DNA from: an uncultured Clostridia bacterium
Lineage (GTDB): Bacteria; Bacillota; Clostridia; Oscillospirales; Acutalibacteraceae
Direction of reading: 5' to 3'
DNA length: 13,344 bases
NCBI GenBank assembly: GCA_937919155.1
Contig: CALFPM010000089.1
Location: 1 to 13,344, forward strand
Shown: positions 13,246-13,344 of the stretch, in pieces
Position numbering within the stretch: position 1 is the first letter of the stretch
Layout of the letters: each line of letters starts with the position of its first letter
Notes under the pieces: model-generated
Seen by the model: the letters and a program-made list of their open reading frames with translations, nothing else
Told to the model about the DNA's origin: nothing
The model's database searches: none
Translations under genes and position numbers: made by a program

Positions 13246-13344
13246 ATGCCAACTTTAAATATTGTTCTTGTTGAGCCGCAGATTCCCCAGAACACGGGCA
13301 ACATCGCCCGCACCTGCGCCGCAACCGGAGCAAGACTTCATCTT
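13246..13344 (+). CDS. trmL: tRNA (cytidine(34)-2'-O)-methyltransferase TrmL, N-terminal part
   Basis: The first 33 codons run off the right edge. They read M-P-T-L-N-I-V-L-V-E-P, then QIPQNTGNIARTCAATGA, then R-L-H-L. The P-x-N-T-G-N-I-A-R-T-C motif at about residues 14-24 is typical of the SPOUT-fold TrmL/YibK enzymes, which use S-adenosylmethionine to 2'-O-methylate the wobble nucleotide of certain leucine tRNAs. The start at ATG 13246 follows TAAGGA (13231-13236). The catalytic C-terminal knot is outside the window, so completeness cannot be judged. It is transcribed away from the small minus-strand gene; no clear promoter is seen in the 88-base gap. Confidence 0.92.
   Translation, partial: MPTLNIVLVEPQIPQNTGNIARTCAATGARLHL

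Noticed and set aside
1..13344. Mobile element, CRISPR array, phage or tRNA genes
   Set aside because: No transposase, integrase, regular direct-repeat array, terminal repeats or tRNA-like cloverleaf was seen; the genes are ordinary chromosomal ones.

Overview
The window looks like a chromosomal segment from a low-to-moderate GC Clostridia-type Firmicute, probably an anaerobic gut lineage near Oscillospiraceae/Ruminococcaceae. The reasons are a complete ctsR-mcsA-mcsB-clpC heat-shock operon, a DarA/PstA-type cyclic-di-AMP receptor, strong AGGAGG ribosome binding sites, sigma-A-like promoters and compact operons. The lineage assignment is inferred from gene content and sequence style, not from a database search. 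No mobile element, CRISPR array, rRNA or tRNA gene was seen.

Layout. (1) Positions 1-1525: the last codons of a gene that may be the tRNA1(Val) methyltransferase, then rsmI (16S rRNA C1402 2'-O-methyltransferase, TTG start), then an unrecognised membrane-anchored protein, closed by a terminator. (2) Positions 1597-6001: a four-gene operon with a near-consensus promoter and a strong terminator. It encodes an ABC exporter with an unusual N-terminal PH-like plus zinc-ribbon region, a DUF1854 protein, a DarA-type c-di-AMP receptor and a secreted calcineurin-like metallophosphoesterase. (3) Positions 5981-6880, minus strand: an EamA/DMT transporter whose final codons lie inside the terminator hairpin of the operon it faces. 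(4) Positions 6881-7178: a divergent control region with a sigma-A promoter covered by CtsR heptad repeats in both orientations. (5) Positions 7179-11664: ctsR, mcsA, mcsB and clpC, the protein-arginine-phosphorylation and Clp proteolysis module, ended by a terminator. (6) Positions 11735-12965: an unrecognised membrane-anchored protein and pth (peptidyl-tRNA hydrolase). (7) Positions 12966-13344: a small basic minus-strand protein whose ribosome binding site and start codon can pair with its own upstream leader, and the first 33 codons of trmL.

How the genes work together. CtsR represses its own operon. McsA and McsB mark proteins, including CtsR, with phosphoarginine, and ClpC with ClpP degrades them, so the repressor boxes at 7076-7147 close an autoregulatory loop. 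The most novel-looking unit is the operon at 1659-5964. DUF1854 proteins and this type of ABC exporter are known to occur together, notably beside cyanophycin genes in other bacteria. Here the pair sits with a c-di-AMP receptor and a secreted phosphoesterase, and no cyanophycin synthetase or cyanophycinase is visible. A c-di-AMP-responsive export system is a testable inference, not an established function.
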